This document shows, in pieces, positions 54,306 through 63,238 of a stretch of 64,000 bases of DNA. The DNA comes from Aquamicrobium sp. (GTDB lineage: Bacteria; Pseudomonadota; Alphaproteobacteria; Rhizobiales; Rhizobiaceae). The notes beneath the pieces are model-generated. The model was given only the letters and a program-made list of their open reading frames with translations. It had not been told where the DNA came from and ran no database searches. The DNA lies in contig JAHHDT010000001.1 in the NCBI GenBank assembly GCA_019739225.1, positions 496,001 to 560,000 on the forward strand, in the 5' to 3' direction. The position numbers and the translations under genes were made by a program. Position 1 is the stretch's first letter; every line of letters begins with the position of its first letter.

Positions 54306-55322
54306 ATGACACCCCTTCCCGAGAGCATCGACGCCATACGCTCCCTTTCCGAAAGCCTGCCAGGTGGTAACGAGGAGGCAGCGCAGGCCGCGACCGAACG
54401 ACAAGGTATGCTGACGAAGCCCCCTGGCAGCCTTGGCCGGCTTGAGGAACTGGCAATCTTCATGGCCCGCTGGCGCGGACAGGCAGTGCCGGTTCTCGAT
54501 CCGGTTTCCGTCCTCGTCTTCGCCGGTTCGCACGGCATGACGGCACGCGGCGTTTCCGCCTTCCCGGCCGAAGTGACCGCGCAGATGGTCGCCAACTTCG
54601 CCGACGGCGGCGCGGCGATCAACCAGCTCGCGAAACAGGCAGGCGCATCTCTGAAGGTGACGCCGCTGGAGATCGACAATCCGACGGCGGACTTCACGCA
54701 AGCGCCCGCGATGGGCGAAGCCGAATTCGTCGCCGCGGTTTGTGCCGGCATGGCGGCAGTGCCGGCCGATGCCGGGTTGATCTGCGTGGGCGAGATGGGC
54801 ATCGGCAACACGACTGCAGCGGCTGCCGTCGCGGCCGCCCTGTTCGGCGGCACAGGCAACGACTGGGTGGGACGCGGCACCGGCGTCGACGATGGCGGGC
54901 TTGCCCGCAAGGCCGAAACAGTCGACGCCGCGCTCGCGCTGCACGGCAAAGCACTGTCCGATCCGCTGGAGACGCTGCGGTGCGTCGGCGGCCGGGAACT
55001 GGCGGCGATCTTCGGCGCGACGCTGGCAGCACGCCTCAACCGCGTTCCCGTCCTCCTCGACGGTTTCGTGGCTACGGCCGCGGCAGCCCCCCTCGCCCGG
55101 CTGTCAGACAACGGCCTTGCGCATGCGCTGGCCGGCCATGTCTCGGCCGAGGCCCAGCACAAAAAGCTGCTGGCGCATCTGGAGCTCGCACCGCTGCTCG
55201 ACCTTGGCATGCGCCTCGGCGAAGCCTCCGGTGCCTGCCTGGCAATCAACGTGCTGCGGGGAGCGCTGGCCTGCCACTCCGGCATGGCCACCTTTGCCGA
55301 AGCCGGCGTCTCGGAAGGCTGA
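54306..55322 (+). CDS. cobT: Nicotinate-nucleotide:dimethylbenzimidazole phosphoribosyltransferase (CobT/CobU)
   Basis: A 338 aa enzyme, cobU in P. denitrificans naming and not the chelatase subunit CobT, that forms alpha-ribazole phosphate. RQGMLTKPPGSLGRLEELA, FAGSHGMTARGVSAFP, CVGEMGIGNTTAAAAV and LSDNGLAHALAGHVSAE are diagnostic. The length matches. A GACGGAGA ribosome region lies before the ATG. The next gene cobF begins 4 bp after its stop. Confidence 0.95.
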   Translation: MTPLPESIDAIRSLSESLPGGNEEAAQAATERQGMLTKPPGSLGRLEELAIFMARWRGQAVPVLDPVSVLVFAGSHGMTARGVSAFPAEVTAQMVANFADGGAAINQLAKQAGASLKVTPLEIDNPTADFTQAPAMGEAEFVAAVCAGMAAVPADAGLICVGEMGIGNTTAAAAVAAALFGGTGNDWVGRGTGVDDGGLARKAETVDAALALHGKALSDPLETLRCVGGRELAAIFGATLAARLNRVPVLLDGFVATAAAAPLARLSDNGLAHALAGHVSAEAQHKKLLAHLELAPLLDLGMRLGEASGACLAINVLRGALACHSGMATFAEAGVSEG

Positions 55323-55326
55323 CGGC

Positions 55327-56094
55327 ATGCGAACCCTGCTCGTCATCGGCATCGGCACCGGCAACCCGGAGCATATGACGATGCAGGCGATCGGCGCTCT
55401 CAACCGCGCCGACATCGTGCTGGTGCCGCGCAAGGGCGAGGAAAAGGCGGAGCTTGCGGACCTGCGGCACGAGATCTGCCGGCGCTACCTGACCAATCCG
55501 GACACGAGGCTGATCGAGTTCGACTTGCCCGTGCGCGACGGCAGCGTCCCTTATCGAAAGGCTGTCGACGAGTGGCATCAAGCCATCGCCGGCACCTATC
55601 GGACCCTGCTGGACGGGCACACGGGCGCCGACGGCACGGCCGCCTTTCTGGTGTGGGGCGATCCGGCACTTTATGACAGCACGCTGCGCATCCTGGAGCG
55701 CTTGCGTGACGACCCGCCTTGCAGGATCGAGGTTATACCCGGCATTTCGAGCATCCAGGCGCTCGCTGCAAGCCACGCGATCCCGCTGAACGAGGTGGCG
55801 GGCAGCGTCCACATCACCACCGGCCGGCGGCTGGCTGAACACGGTTTCCCGGAAGACGCCGAGAGCGTGCTCGTCATGCTGGACGGCGGCCTGTCCTTCG
55901 GCAAGCTCGAGATGGACCGTTTCGAAATCTGGTGGGGAGCCTATCTCGGCTCAACGGACGAGATCGCCATGGCGGGACCGCTGTGCGAGGTGGCCGGCAA
56001 AATCACCCAGACCCGTGCCGAGGCGCGTGAACGGCACGGCTGGATCATGGATACATATCTGCTGCGAAGAAGGCGCAGTGACAGCGCAGGCTGA
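55327..56094 (+). CDS. cobF: Precorrin-6A synthase (deacetylating) CobF
   Basis: A 255 aa TP-methylase that methylates C1 and removes the C20 acetyl group in the aerobic pathway. LLVIGIGTGNPEHMTMQAI, VLVPRKGEEKAELADLR, FLVWGDPALYDSTLRIL and VIPGISSIQALAASHAIPL are clear. The CobF-specific WWGAYLGSTDEI region lies near residue 200. It is the last gene of the operon; no strong terminator is visible after it, and tRNA-Asp follows on the opposite strand. Confidence 0.94.
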   Translation: MRTLLVIGIGTGNPEHMTMQAIGALNRADIVLVPRKGEEKAELADLRHEICRRYLTNPDTRLIEFDLPVRDGSVPYRKAVDEWHQAIAGTYRTLLDGHTGADGTAAFLVWGDPALYDSTLRILERLRDDPPCRIEVIPGISSIQALAASHAIPLNEVAGSVHITTGRRLAEHGFPEDAESVLVMLDGGLSFGKLEMDRFEIWWGAYLGSTDEIAMAGPLCEVAGKITQTRAEARERHGWIMDTYLLRRRRSDSAG

Positions 56095-56185
56095 CAATGT
56101 CTCGCTCCATGCCACCAACGGACAGAGGCGCGTGCTGGAACAGATACCGGCAAACGGAAAATCGGTCACAAATCTCTTGATAAGA

Positions 56186-56262
56186 TGGCGCGAGTGACGG
56201 GGCTCGAACCCGCGACCTCCGGCGTGACAGGCCGGCACTCTAACCGACTGAGCTACACCCGC
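56186..56262 (-). tRNA. tRNA-Asp (anticodon GTC)
   Basis: Cloverleaf on the minus strand. Acceptor GCGGGTG/CACTCGC (with one G-T pair), D-arm AGCTCAGTCGGTTAGAGT, anticodon stem CCGGC/GCCGG with loop CTGTCAC giving GTC, and T-arm GCGGGTTCGAGCCCCGT. CCA is encoded at 56186-56188. Confidence 0.96.
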
Positions 56263-56476
56263 GCACCGACTTTCGCCGTCAGCGGCGTTTGTCGTGGGCG
56301 TGAATTAAGCGCTTCTCCCATTGGTGTCAAGCACGCCGGCAACCGTTTTTCGACAATCTTCAAAAGCAGTTGGAGCACTTGTGGATCAGGGTGCGGGCGC
56401 CCGTCCGCCCGAGCGCAAAGCACCCCTATTTTCGCTTGCGAAACGGGCCGCGAACGCTTACACGTCCGCCTCGGAA

Positions 56477-56552
<76 letters not shown>

Positions 56553-56721
56553 TTCCCAAGCCTGCTGAACCTGTCACGCGCATGCAAGCTCCGCCATCGG
56601 GGGCTGGCGCCAGCTTATAGCGGCGTCATCCTGACGCTGGTTCTGGCGCCGCGAGCAACGTCTTTGCGTCTCATGCCGTTACCCATGCCTTTCGGCCAGC
56701 CGGCATGGCAGACGGCAAAAG

Positions 56722-56745
56722 AAAAGCCGGGCAAGCCCGGCTTTT
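56722..56745 (-). terminator. Terminator of the HU gene
   Basis: A perfect stem AAAAGCCGGGC/GCCCGGCTTTT with a 2-nt loop lies 24 bp after the hupB stop on the minus strand. The stem ends in T tracts as expected for Rho-independent termination. Confidence 0.85.
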
Positions 56746-56768
56746 CACAGTTCAGCCCTGAGGCAGTC

Positions 56769-57041
56769 TCAGTTGACTGCGTCCTTGAGGCCCTTGCCGG
56801 CAGAGAATTTCGGCACGTTGCGGGCAGGAATCTGCACCTCGGCGCCGGTCTGCGGGTTGCGGCCGGTGGAAGCCTCACGCTTGGAAACGGAAAAATTGCC
56901 AAAGCCAACGAGGCGGACATCGCCGCCCTTCTTCAGTTCCCCGGTGATGACCGAAAACACCGCGTCGACGGCGGACTGAGCGTCGCCCTTGGAGAGCTTG
57001 GCGGAGTCCGCGACGGCGGATACGAGTTCATTTTTGTTCAT
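56769..57041 (-). CDS. hupB: DNA-binding protein HU
   Basis: A 90 aa histone-like protein that bends and compacts DNA. MNKNELVSAVADSAKLSKGDAQ starts the helical part, and the beta-arm tip region VRLVGFGNFSVSKREASTGRNPQTG with the conserved GRNPQTG loop is intact. The C-terminal PKFSAGKGLKDAVN is typical of HU-beta. It is preceded by lon on the same strand, as in many proteobacteria, with a terminator between them, so it has its own promoter. Confidence 0.97.
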   Translation of the reverse strand: MNKNELVSAVADSAKLSKGDAQSAVDAVFSVITGELKKGGDVRLVGFGNFSVSKREASTGRNPQTGAEVQIPARNVPKFSAGKGLKDAVN

Positions 57042-57181
57042 TAAAAAATTCCCTTCCCTGTGAAAGGCCGGTTATTCGACTCAACCGGCAGGATGCGGAG
57101 TTTAGGAAATCCCGCCTTGCCGACCAAGTATGAAAAGCATTTCGGAGGCCGATTTTTCCCGGTTTTCTGCGGGTTTGACGC

Positions 57182-57211
57182 AAAAAGGCCAGGCAATCGC
57201 CTGGCCTTTTT
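57182..57211 (-). terminator. Terminator of lon
   Basis: A perfect 13-bp stem AAAAAGGCCAGGC/GCCTGGCCTTTTT with a 4-nt loop lies 23 bp after the lon stop, with a T-run at the end on the minus strand. It separates lon from hupB transcription. Confidence 0.88.
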
Positions 57212-57233
57212 CACAATTGTGCGCTTGCGAGCG

Positions 57234-59642
57234 TCAGTGAGCGAGTGCAGCGGAGCCGGCTTCCTCGGCCTTGGCGGCCGCCGGTTCAACCGGCTCGACC
57301 CACTCGATCGGCTCCGGCATGCGCGTCAGGGCATGGCCGAGCACCTCGCCCACGCGCGAGACCGGCACGATTTCGAGCCCGCTCTTAACGTTTTCCGGGA
57401 TGTCCACCAGATCCTTGGCGTTCTCCTCGGGGATCAGCACCTTCTTGATGCCGCCGCGGAGCGCCGCCAGCAGCTTCTCCTTGAGCCCGCCGATGGGCAG
57501 GACCCGGCCGCGCAACGTGATCTCGCCGGTCATGGCGACATCCTTGCGCACCGGAATGCCGGTCAGCACCGACACGATCGCCGTTGCCATCGCGGTGCCG
57601 GCAGACGGGCCGTCCTTCGGCGTAGCACCCTCCGGCACGTGGACGTGGATGTCGCGCTTGTCGAAGAGCGGCGGCTCGATGCCGAAATCGACCGCCCGCG
57701 AACGGACATAGGACGCCGCCGCCGAGATCGACTCCTTCATCACGTCACGCAGGTTGCCGGTAACGGTCATCTTGCCCTTGCCGGGCATCATGACGCCTTC
57801 GATCGTCAGCAGTTCGCCGCCGACCTCGGTCCAGGCAAGTCCGGTGACCACTCCGACCTGGTCCTCGCCGTCGATCTCACCGTGGCGGAAGCGTGGCACG
57901 CCCAGATAATCGGCAAGGTTCTTCTCGGTCACCTTCACCGACTTCTTCTTGGTACGAAGGATCTCGGTCACGGCCTTGCGGCCGAGCTTCATCAGCTCGC
58001 GCTCGAGGTTACGCACACCGGCTTCCCGCGTGTAGAGCTGGATAACCGCCCTGAGCGCCTCGTCGGTGATCGAGAACTCCTTCGGCTGAAGCGCGTGATC
58101 GCGGATAGCCTTGGGCAGAAGGTGCCGCTTGGCGATCTCGACCTTTTCGTCCTCGGTGTAGCCGGCGATGCGGATGATCTCCATGCGGTCCATCAGCGGG
58201 GCCGGAATGTTGAGCGTGTTCGCAGTGGTCACGAACATCACGCTCGACAGATCGTATTCGACCTCGAGATAGTGATCCATGAAGGTCATGTTCTGCTCGG
58301 GATCGAGCACCTCGAGCAGCGCCGAAGACGGATCGCCGCGATAATCCTGTCCGAGCTTGTCGATCTCGTCGAGCAGGAACAGCGGGTTCGACTTCTTCGC
58401 CTTCTTCATCGACTGGATGACCTTGCCGGGCATCGAGCCGATATAGGTGCGCCGATGGCCCCTGATTTCGGCCTCGTCGCGCACGCCGCCCAGCGCCATG
58501 CGAACATATTCGCGGCCCGTGGCCTTTGCGATCGACTTGGCAAGCGAGGTCTTGCCGACGCCGGGAGGCCCGACGAGGCAGAGAATCGGCCCCTTCAGCT
58601 TCTTCTGGCGGCTTTGAACGGCAAGATACTCGACGATGCGCTCCTTGACCTTGTCGAGGCCGAAGTGATCGGCATCGAGCACTTCCTCGGCGAAGCTCAG
58701 GTCCTTCTTGACCCGCGACGGCTTCTGCCACGGTATCGAAAGCAGCCAGTCGAGATAGTTGCGCACGACCGTCGCCTCGGCCGACATCGGCGACATCGTC
58801 CGCAGCTTCTTCAGCTCGGCATCGGCCTTTTCGCGCGCCTCTTTCGACAGGCGGGTCTTCTTGATGCGCTCTTCCAGCTCGGAAGCCTCGTCGCGGCCGT
58901 CCTCGCCCTCGCCGAGTTCCTTCTGGATCGCCTTCATCTGCTCGTTGAGGTAGTACTCGCGCTGCGTCTTCTCCATCTGGCGCTTGACGCGCGAGCGGAT
59001 GCGCTTTTCCACCTGGAGCACGGAAATCTCGGCTTCCATGAAGCCCATCGCCTTTTCGAGCCGCTCACGCACGGAAAGTGTCGCGAGCATCTCCTGCTTC
59101 TCGCCGATCTTCACGGCAAGATGCGAGGCAACGGTATCGGCAAGCTTGGAATAGTCGTCGATCTGGCTGGCGGCGCCAACCACCTCCGGTGATATCTTCT
59201 TGTTCAGCTTGACGTAGTTTTCGAAGTCGGAGACCACCGATCGCGCCAGCGCCTCGATCTCGACTTCCTCTTCCTCGGGCTCCAGAAGCGTTTCCGCCTT
59301 GGCCTCGTGGAAATCCTCGCGATCGGTGAAGGCACTGATCTTCGCGCGCGCGGTGCCTTCGACCAGCACCTTGACGGTGCCGTCCGGCAGCTTGAGAAGC
59401 TGAAGCACGTTCGCCAGCGTACCGACATCGTAGATCGCATCGGCTGCCGGGTCGTCGTCGGCTGCGTTCATCTGGGTTGCAAGCAGGATCTGCTTGTCAG
59501 CCCCCATGACGTCTTCCAGCGCCCTGATCGACTTCTCGCGCCCGACAAACAGGGGCACGATCATGTGGGGAAACACGACGATGTCACGCAGCGGGAGAAC
59601 CGCGAACACGCCTGCGTCAGAGGACCGGGATGATTTGGTCAT
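57234..59642 (-). CDS. lon: ATP-dependent protease Lon
   Basis: An 802 aa cytoplasmic protease. The N-terminal substrate domain ([21 protein letters not shown]) is followed by a coiled-coil region, the AAA+ module with Walker [10 protein letters not shown] near residue 355 and [10 protein letters not shown], and the S16 protease domain with catalytic Ser near 679 (KDGPSAGTA) and Lys near 722 ([11 protein letters not shown]). The ATG at 59642 has AAAGG 8 nt upstream. It is probably heat-shock induced; a sigma-32-like promoter candidate is listed. A terminator follows. Confidence 0.97.
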   Translation of the reverse strand: MTKSSRSSDAGVFAVLPLRDIVVFPHMIVPLFVGREKSIRALEDVMGADKQILLATQMNAADDDPAADAIYDVGTLANVLQLLKLPDGTVKVLVEGTARAKISAFTDREDFHEAKAETLLEPEEEEVEIEALARSVVSDFENYVKLNKKISPEVVGAASQIDDYSKLADTVASHLAVKIGEKQEMLATLSVRERLEKAMGFMEAEISVLQVEKRIRSRVKRQMEKTQREYYLNEQMKAIQKELGEGEDGRDEASELEERIKKTRLSKEAREKADAELKKLRTMSPMSAEATVVRNYLDWLLSIPWQKPSRVKKDLSFAEEVLDADHFGLDKVKERIVEYLAVQSRQKKLKGPILCLVGPPGVGKTSLAKSIAKATGREYVRMALGGVRDEAEIRGHRRTYIGSMPGKVIQSMKKAKKSNPLFLLDEIDKLGQDYRGDPSSALLEVLDPEQNMTFMDHYLEVEYDLSSVMFVTTANTLNIPAPLMDRMEIIRIAGYTEDEKVEIAKRHLLPKAIRDHALQPKEFSITDEALRAVIQLYTREAGVRNLERELMKLGRKAVTEILRTKKKSVKVTEKNLADYLGVPRFRHGEIDGEDQVGVVTGLAWTEVGGELLTIEGVMMPGKGKMTVTGNLRDVMKESISAAASYVRSRAVDFGIEPPLFDKRDIHVHVPEGATPKDGPSAGTAMATAIVSVLTGIPVRKDVAMTGEITLRGRVLPIGGLKEKLLAALRGGIKKVLIPEENAKDLVDIPENVKSGLEIVPVSRVGEVLGHALTRMPEPIEWVEPVEPAAAKAEEAGSAALAH

Positions 59643-59778
59643 TGTCCAACCTTTCATTTCGCGGCCGCACATGGGCCGACCGCGAATCTCATATTAGCGA
59701 CCGCCGGGCCTTCCGCCTACCGCCGAAGCTCTTTCGGCGTCTTTCAGCACGGATTTCCGAGCGACCGGGTCGATGCTT

Positions 59779-59807
59779 AGTTGGCGTTGCAGCAAGGAAA
59801 GATCAAG
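59779..59807 (-). promoter_or_regulatory. Candidate heat-shock (RpoH) promoter of lon
   Basis: On the minus strand CTTGAT (59807-59802) is followed after 17 bp by CCAACT (59784-59779), about 137 bp before the lon start. The -35 fits the alphaproteobacterial RpoH pattern CTTGAA at five of six; the -10 is a weak fit. Support is mainly that lon is a classic RpoH target. Confidence 0.3.
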
Positions 59808-59890
59808 AGGCGCAAAAGGCGCACCGGTACACACACTTGCATTGCTTTCGCGCCTGTCCCATGTGGAAGCTGTCGAGCCAAGGAAACTAT

Positions 59891-60127
59891 ATGACGGCGA
59901 TCGAATCTCCCTGCATCCTGGTCTGTTCCATCGACATGAAGACCGGTTACTGCTTCGGCTGCGGGCGTACGCGCGAGGAGATCGGGGCATGGTTGACGAT
60001 GACGCCGGAGACGAGGCGCGCCGTCATGGCTGCCCTGCCGGCCCGCCTCGAGACCGTCGAACGCAAGCCGCGCCGTGAAACCCGCCGCACCAGATTGGCC
60101 CGCGAAAGGGGTGAAACCACGCAATGA
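59891..60127 (+). CDS. DUF1289 protein
   Basis: A 78 aa protein with the DUF1289 pattern SPCILVCSIDMKTGYCFGCGRTREEI; Cys8, Cys12, Cys21 and Cys24 likely bind zinc or iron-sulfur. W34 followed by MTPETRRAVMAALPARL is also conserved. The function is unknown. The C-terminal tail is very basic. AAGGAA precedes the ATG. It overlaps the next gene by 4 nt (ATGA), an arrangement I know from other rhizobia. Confidence 0.88.
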   Translation: MTAIESPCILVCSIDMKTGYCFGCGRTREEIGAWLTMTPETRRAVMAALPARLETVERKPRRETRRTRLARERGETTQ

Positions 60128-60834
60128 AAGGCGATCGGCTCCTTTGGATCGTCCTCGGCGTTTTGGCCGTCGGGCTCATCCTGCTCCTGGCTTCGGGTGA
60201 CAGCGGCACCGTGTTCGGCTTCGAGGACGAGGCATTTGCCCGTACGCTCTATCTGGGCGTTCTGGGCGCGGTGATCGCGGCCGGTATTGTCGGTTCCGGT
60301 ATCCGCCTCAGCCACGCCGTGCGCACAGGTGCCATCTGGCTGCTGATTATCCTGCTGCTGATGGGTGGGTACCAGTACCGTTACGAATTGCAGGACATCG
60401 CTAGTCGTGTGACGGCGGGGCTGATCCCCGGCAGCCCGTTATCGGTAAGCGATGCCGACGGACGCGCCGCCGTCATGCTGGACAGGCTTTCCAACGGTCA
60501 TTTCGAGGTCCGCGCACAGATCGACGGCACACCTGTCACGACGATGGTCGACACCGGCGCGACCAGCACGGTCCTGACTTACGACGACGCGAGCCGCGCC
60601 GGCTACGAGCCAGACACGCTTTCCTTCACCATCCCTATCATGACCGCCAATGGCGAGGCGCGCGCCGCGCGCGTGGTGGCGGACGAAATCCGCATCGGCG
60701 ACATTGTCCGCAGCCGCGTACCGGTGATGGTCGCCGAGCGGGGACGGCTAGACCGCAGCCTGCTCGGCATGAACTTCATCGGCACGCTGTCGGGATTCGA
60801 CATGCGCGGCGAAAGGCTGATCCTGCGCGATTGA
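60124..60834 (+). CDS. Membrane retropepsin-like aspartic protease (TIGR02281 type)
   Basis: A 236 aa protein with three N-terminal hydrophobic segments (about 6-24, 41-60, 68-83) and a periplasmic aspartyl domain with active site DTGATSTVL (Asp143). The flap-like TIPIMTANGEARAARVV and the closing LLGMNFIGTL are typical of the family, which acts as a dimer like retroviral proteases. The substrate is unknown. It is translationally coupled to DUF1289. It ends 3 bp before the convergent TauE gene stop. Confidence 0.88.
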   Translation: MKGDRLLWIVLGVLAVGLILLLASGDSGTVFGFEDEAFARTLYLGVLGAVIAAGIVGSGIRLSHAVRTGAIWLLIILLLMGGYQYRYELQDIASRVTAGLIPGSPLSVSDADGRAAVMLDRLSNGHFEVRAQIDGTPVTTMVDTGATSTVLTYDDASRAGYEPDTLSFTIPIMTANGEARAARVVADEIRIGDIVRSRVPVMVAERGRLDRSLLGMNFIGTLSGFDMRGERLILRD

Positions 60835-60837
60835 CGC

Positions 60838-61668
60838 CTAAAGCAGACTCCAGAAGAAGCGCGCCGACACGAAGATGCAGAACAGGCCGAAGCCGACTTC
60901 GAGCTGACGTTTCGACAGCGCATGCGCGATCCGCACGCCGTACGGCGTGACCAGCAGCGCGATCGGAATGACAAGCGCCACCGCTATCCAGTTGATGTAG
61001 CCGGTCGACGCGATCGGCAGCAGCGGATTGCCCCAGCCGGCCCAGATGTAGCCGATAGTGCCGGGAATGGCGATCAGCACGCCGACGCCGGAAGACGTTG
61101 CAACGGCCTGGTGCATGGGGCGACCGAAAAGGGTCATGAAGGTGTTGTTCATGACGCCGCCACCGATGCCCATCAGCGTCGAGAAATAGCCGATAACGGC
61201 GCCGATGATGGCGCGCGCCGGATTTCCCGGAATGTCCGCGCCCAGGCGCCAGCTTTCGCGGTTGAAAAGCAGCCGGAAGGCGACCAGCAGCGTGATGACG
61301 GCGAAGATGATGCGCAGCCCGCCGCTCGATATGTAGGCCGCGGTGAGCGAGGCGAGAATGACGCCGATCGGCACCGGTATCAGGAAGCTCTTCAGCAGGG
61401 ACATGTCGACCGCGCCCTTGGCGCGGTGGCCGGTGAAGGAACGGATAGAGGTCGGGATGATAATGGCAAGCGACGAGCCGACCGAAAGGTGCATGCGCAC
61501 GACTTCATCAACGCCGAGCAGGCCGAAGACCTGGTAGAAGACCGGCACGAGCACCGCACCGCCGCCAATGCCGAAAATGCCGGCCATCAAGCCGGACACG
61601 ATACCGGATACGGCGATGGCGAGCGCGAATGTGGCGAGTTCGCCCATCGGCAGGTCAAGTCCGGCCAT
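60838..61668 (-). CDS. TauE/SafE-family sulfite/organosulfonate exporter
   Basis: A 276 aa membrane protein with about eight hydrophobic segments. Both family repeats are present: VSGLMAGIFGIGGGAVLVPVFYQVFG in the first half and IGYFSTLMGIGGGVMNNTFMTLFG in the second. It likely exports or imports small sulfur compounds, consistent with but not linked to the sulfur genes at the left edge. GAGGGA lies 7 nt before the ATG at 61668. Confidence 0.9.
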   Translation of the reverse strand: MAGLDLPMGELATFALAIAVSGIVSGLMAGIFGIGGGAVLVPVFYQVFGLLGVDEVVRMHLSVGSSLAIIIPTSIRSFTGHRAKGAVDMSLLKSFLIPVPIGVILASLTAAYISSGGLRIIFAVITLLVAFRLLFNRESWRLGADIPGNPARAIIGAVIGYFSTLMGIGGGVMNNTFMTLFGRPMHQAVATSSGVGVLIAIPGTIGYIWAGWGNPLLPIASTGYINWIAVALVIPIALLVTPYGVRIAHALSKRQLEVGFGLFCIFVSARFFWSLL

Positions 61669-61901
61669 CAGAATTCCCTCTCTCGATGCGGATGAAACTG
61701 GCTTGTGGAACGAATCCGGCATTCGACAACCGGTTGGCATCGAGCCCGCAAATCGAGTGCCACATTCCGAATGTTCCACTAGTATCAAGAACTTGCTAGC
61801 GGCTTCGCGTTTGCCTCATTCGCCCGCTTGGATTGAAGCAAAGGCGGTGCAAATGTCAGGAAACGGACCACTAGCCGCGTTGAACGGCAAAGTAAATCGG
61901 G

Positions 61902-62900
61902 TCAGGCAGCGGCTGCCGCTTCGTCCAGACGAACATGCGACAGCGCCTGGTGCAGCACCTCCGGCCCTGCCCCGGGGCGCGTGGCATCCGTCGAAAGTAC
62001 CTGCCGCCAACGCCGCGCGCCGGACAGGCCGTGAAAGAGACCCGTCATGTGGCGCGTGACATGCACCAGCCTGCCGCCGTTCTCGATATGGCGAGCGGCA
62101 TGGGCGGCCATCGCGTCGACCACAGATGGCCAGTCCACCGCCGACACCGCGTCGTTGTAGAAACGCGCATCGACCTCGGCGAGAAGCCCGGGATTGTGAT
62201 AGGCTGCACGGCCGAGCATCGCCCCGTCCACCCCCTCGCCCAGATGGGCCAAAACCTCGTCCAGCGTCTGAATACCGCCGTTTATGCCGATGAATCGATT
62301 CGGCAAACGCTCTTTCAGGCGATAGACGCGCGGATAGTCGAGTGGCGGGATATCGCGATTTTCCTTCGGCGAAAGCCCCTGCAGCCACGCCTTTCGCGCA
62401 TGCACCCACAGCGCATCCGCCCCCGCCGCGAAGACCCCGTCGGCCAACTCGTCCAGCGCTACTTCGACGTCCTGATCGTCCACCCCGATGCGACACTTGA
62501 CCGTGACCGGAACCGCGACGGCACCTTTCATGGCTGCCACGCAGTCTGCCACCAGCACCGGGGTCCGCATCAGGCAGGCGCCGAATGTGCCCGATTGCAC
62601 GCGGTCGGACGGGCAGCCGACATTGAGGTTGATCTCGTCATAGCCGTAACCGGCAGCGATCCGCGCCGCCTCCGCCAGCTTGGCCGGATCGGACCCGCCG
62701 AGCTGCAGCGCAACGGGATGCTCCGCTGCGTCAAAGCCCAGCAGCCGCTCGCGATCGCCGTGGATCACCGCATCGGCAACCACCATCTCAGTATAAAGCA
62801 AGGCCCGCCGCGTAAGCTGGCGATGGAAGAACCGGCAATGCCGATCCGTCCAATCCATCATGGGCGCAATTGCCAATCTATGTGTTTGAAAGTTCGTCAT
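61902..62900 (-). CDS. dusA: tRNA-dihydrouridine(20/20a) synthase DusA
   Basis: A 332 aa FMN- and NADPH-dependent enzyme that reduces uridine in tRNA D-loops. APMMDWTDRHCRFFHRQ, YTEMVVADAVIHGD, INLNVGCPSDRVQSGTFGACLM (catalytic Cys96), GINGGIQT and HRRRWRQV-like C-terminal motifs fit the A subgroup. The length is normal. It is monocistronic and divergent from nothing nearby, with 338 bp upstream to the next gene. Confidence 0.94.
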   Translation of the reverse strand: MTNFQTHRLAIAPMMDWTDRHCRFFHRQLTRRALLYTEMVVADAVIHGDRERLLGFDAAEHPVALQLGGSDPAKLAEAARIAAGYGYDEINLNVGCPSDRVQSGTFGACLMRTPVLVADCVAAMKGAVAVPVTVKCRIGVDDQDVEVALDELADGVFAAGADALWVHARKAWLQGLSPKENRDIPPLDYPRVYRLKERLPNRFIGINGGIQTLDEVLAHLGEGVDGAMLGRAAYHNPGLLAEVDARFYNDAVSAVDWPSVVDAMAAHAARHIENGGRLVHVTRHMTGLFHGLSGARRWRQVLSTDATRPGAGPEVLHQALSHVRLDEAAAAA

Positions 62901-63238
62901 TTTGCCGCATTTAATCAGGGCTGGGTGTGCAAATTCGTCTCTATTGAGCTTCTCCGCCCCCTATTCGCTCCGTTTAGATACCTGACCGCACATGTAGGGC
63001 ACACGAAAATGGTGACCTTGATCAAACTCCCGCCCGGCGCCTTGCCCCTTTGAGCCCGACGCCAAGCGAAGTATGCCAGTGAGACACGTTCCCCGCCGTT
63101 GCGATGCGCAGACATAGGCGCGCAACGTCGACCATGAGATCGACAGCGGCGAACCTATACTATGCGCGCCCGACACGACCAAGACATTTGCCTGTCTGAT
63201 CGTGCTTCACCGAGCGTTCGCTGCCAGGCAAGGTTTGG
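62901..63238. other. Intergenic region upstream of dusA
   Basis: 338 bp between two minus-strand genes. I see no RNA gene, repeat or credible frame. It should hold the dusA promoter and the 3' end of the enoyl-CoA hydratase transcript. Confidence 0.4.

Noticed and set aside
53067-55291. Large minus-strand frames under cobB, cobS and cobT
   Set aside because: Ala/Ser/Arg-rich shadow translations; the plus-strand enzymes have complete signatures and overlapping starts.
62961-63182. Short frame upstream of dusA
   Set aside because: No ribosome site, no recognisable motif, and codon use unlike neighbouring genes.
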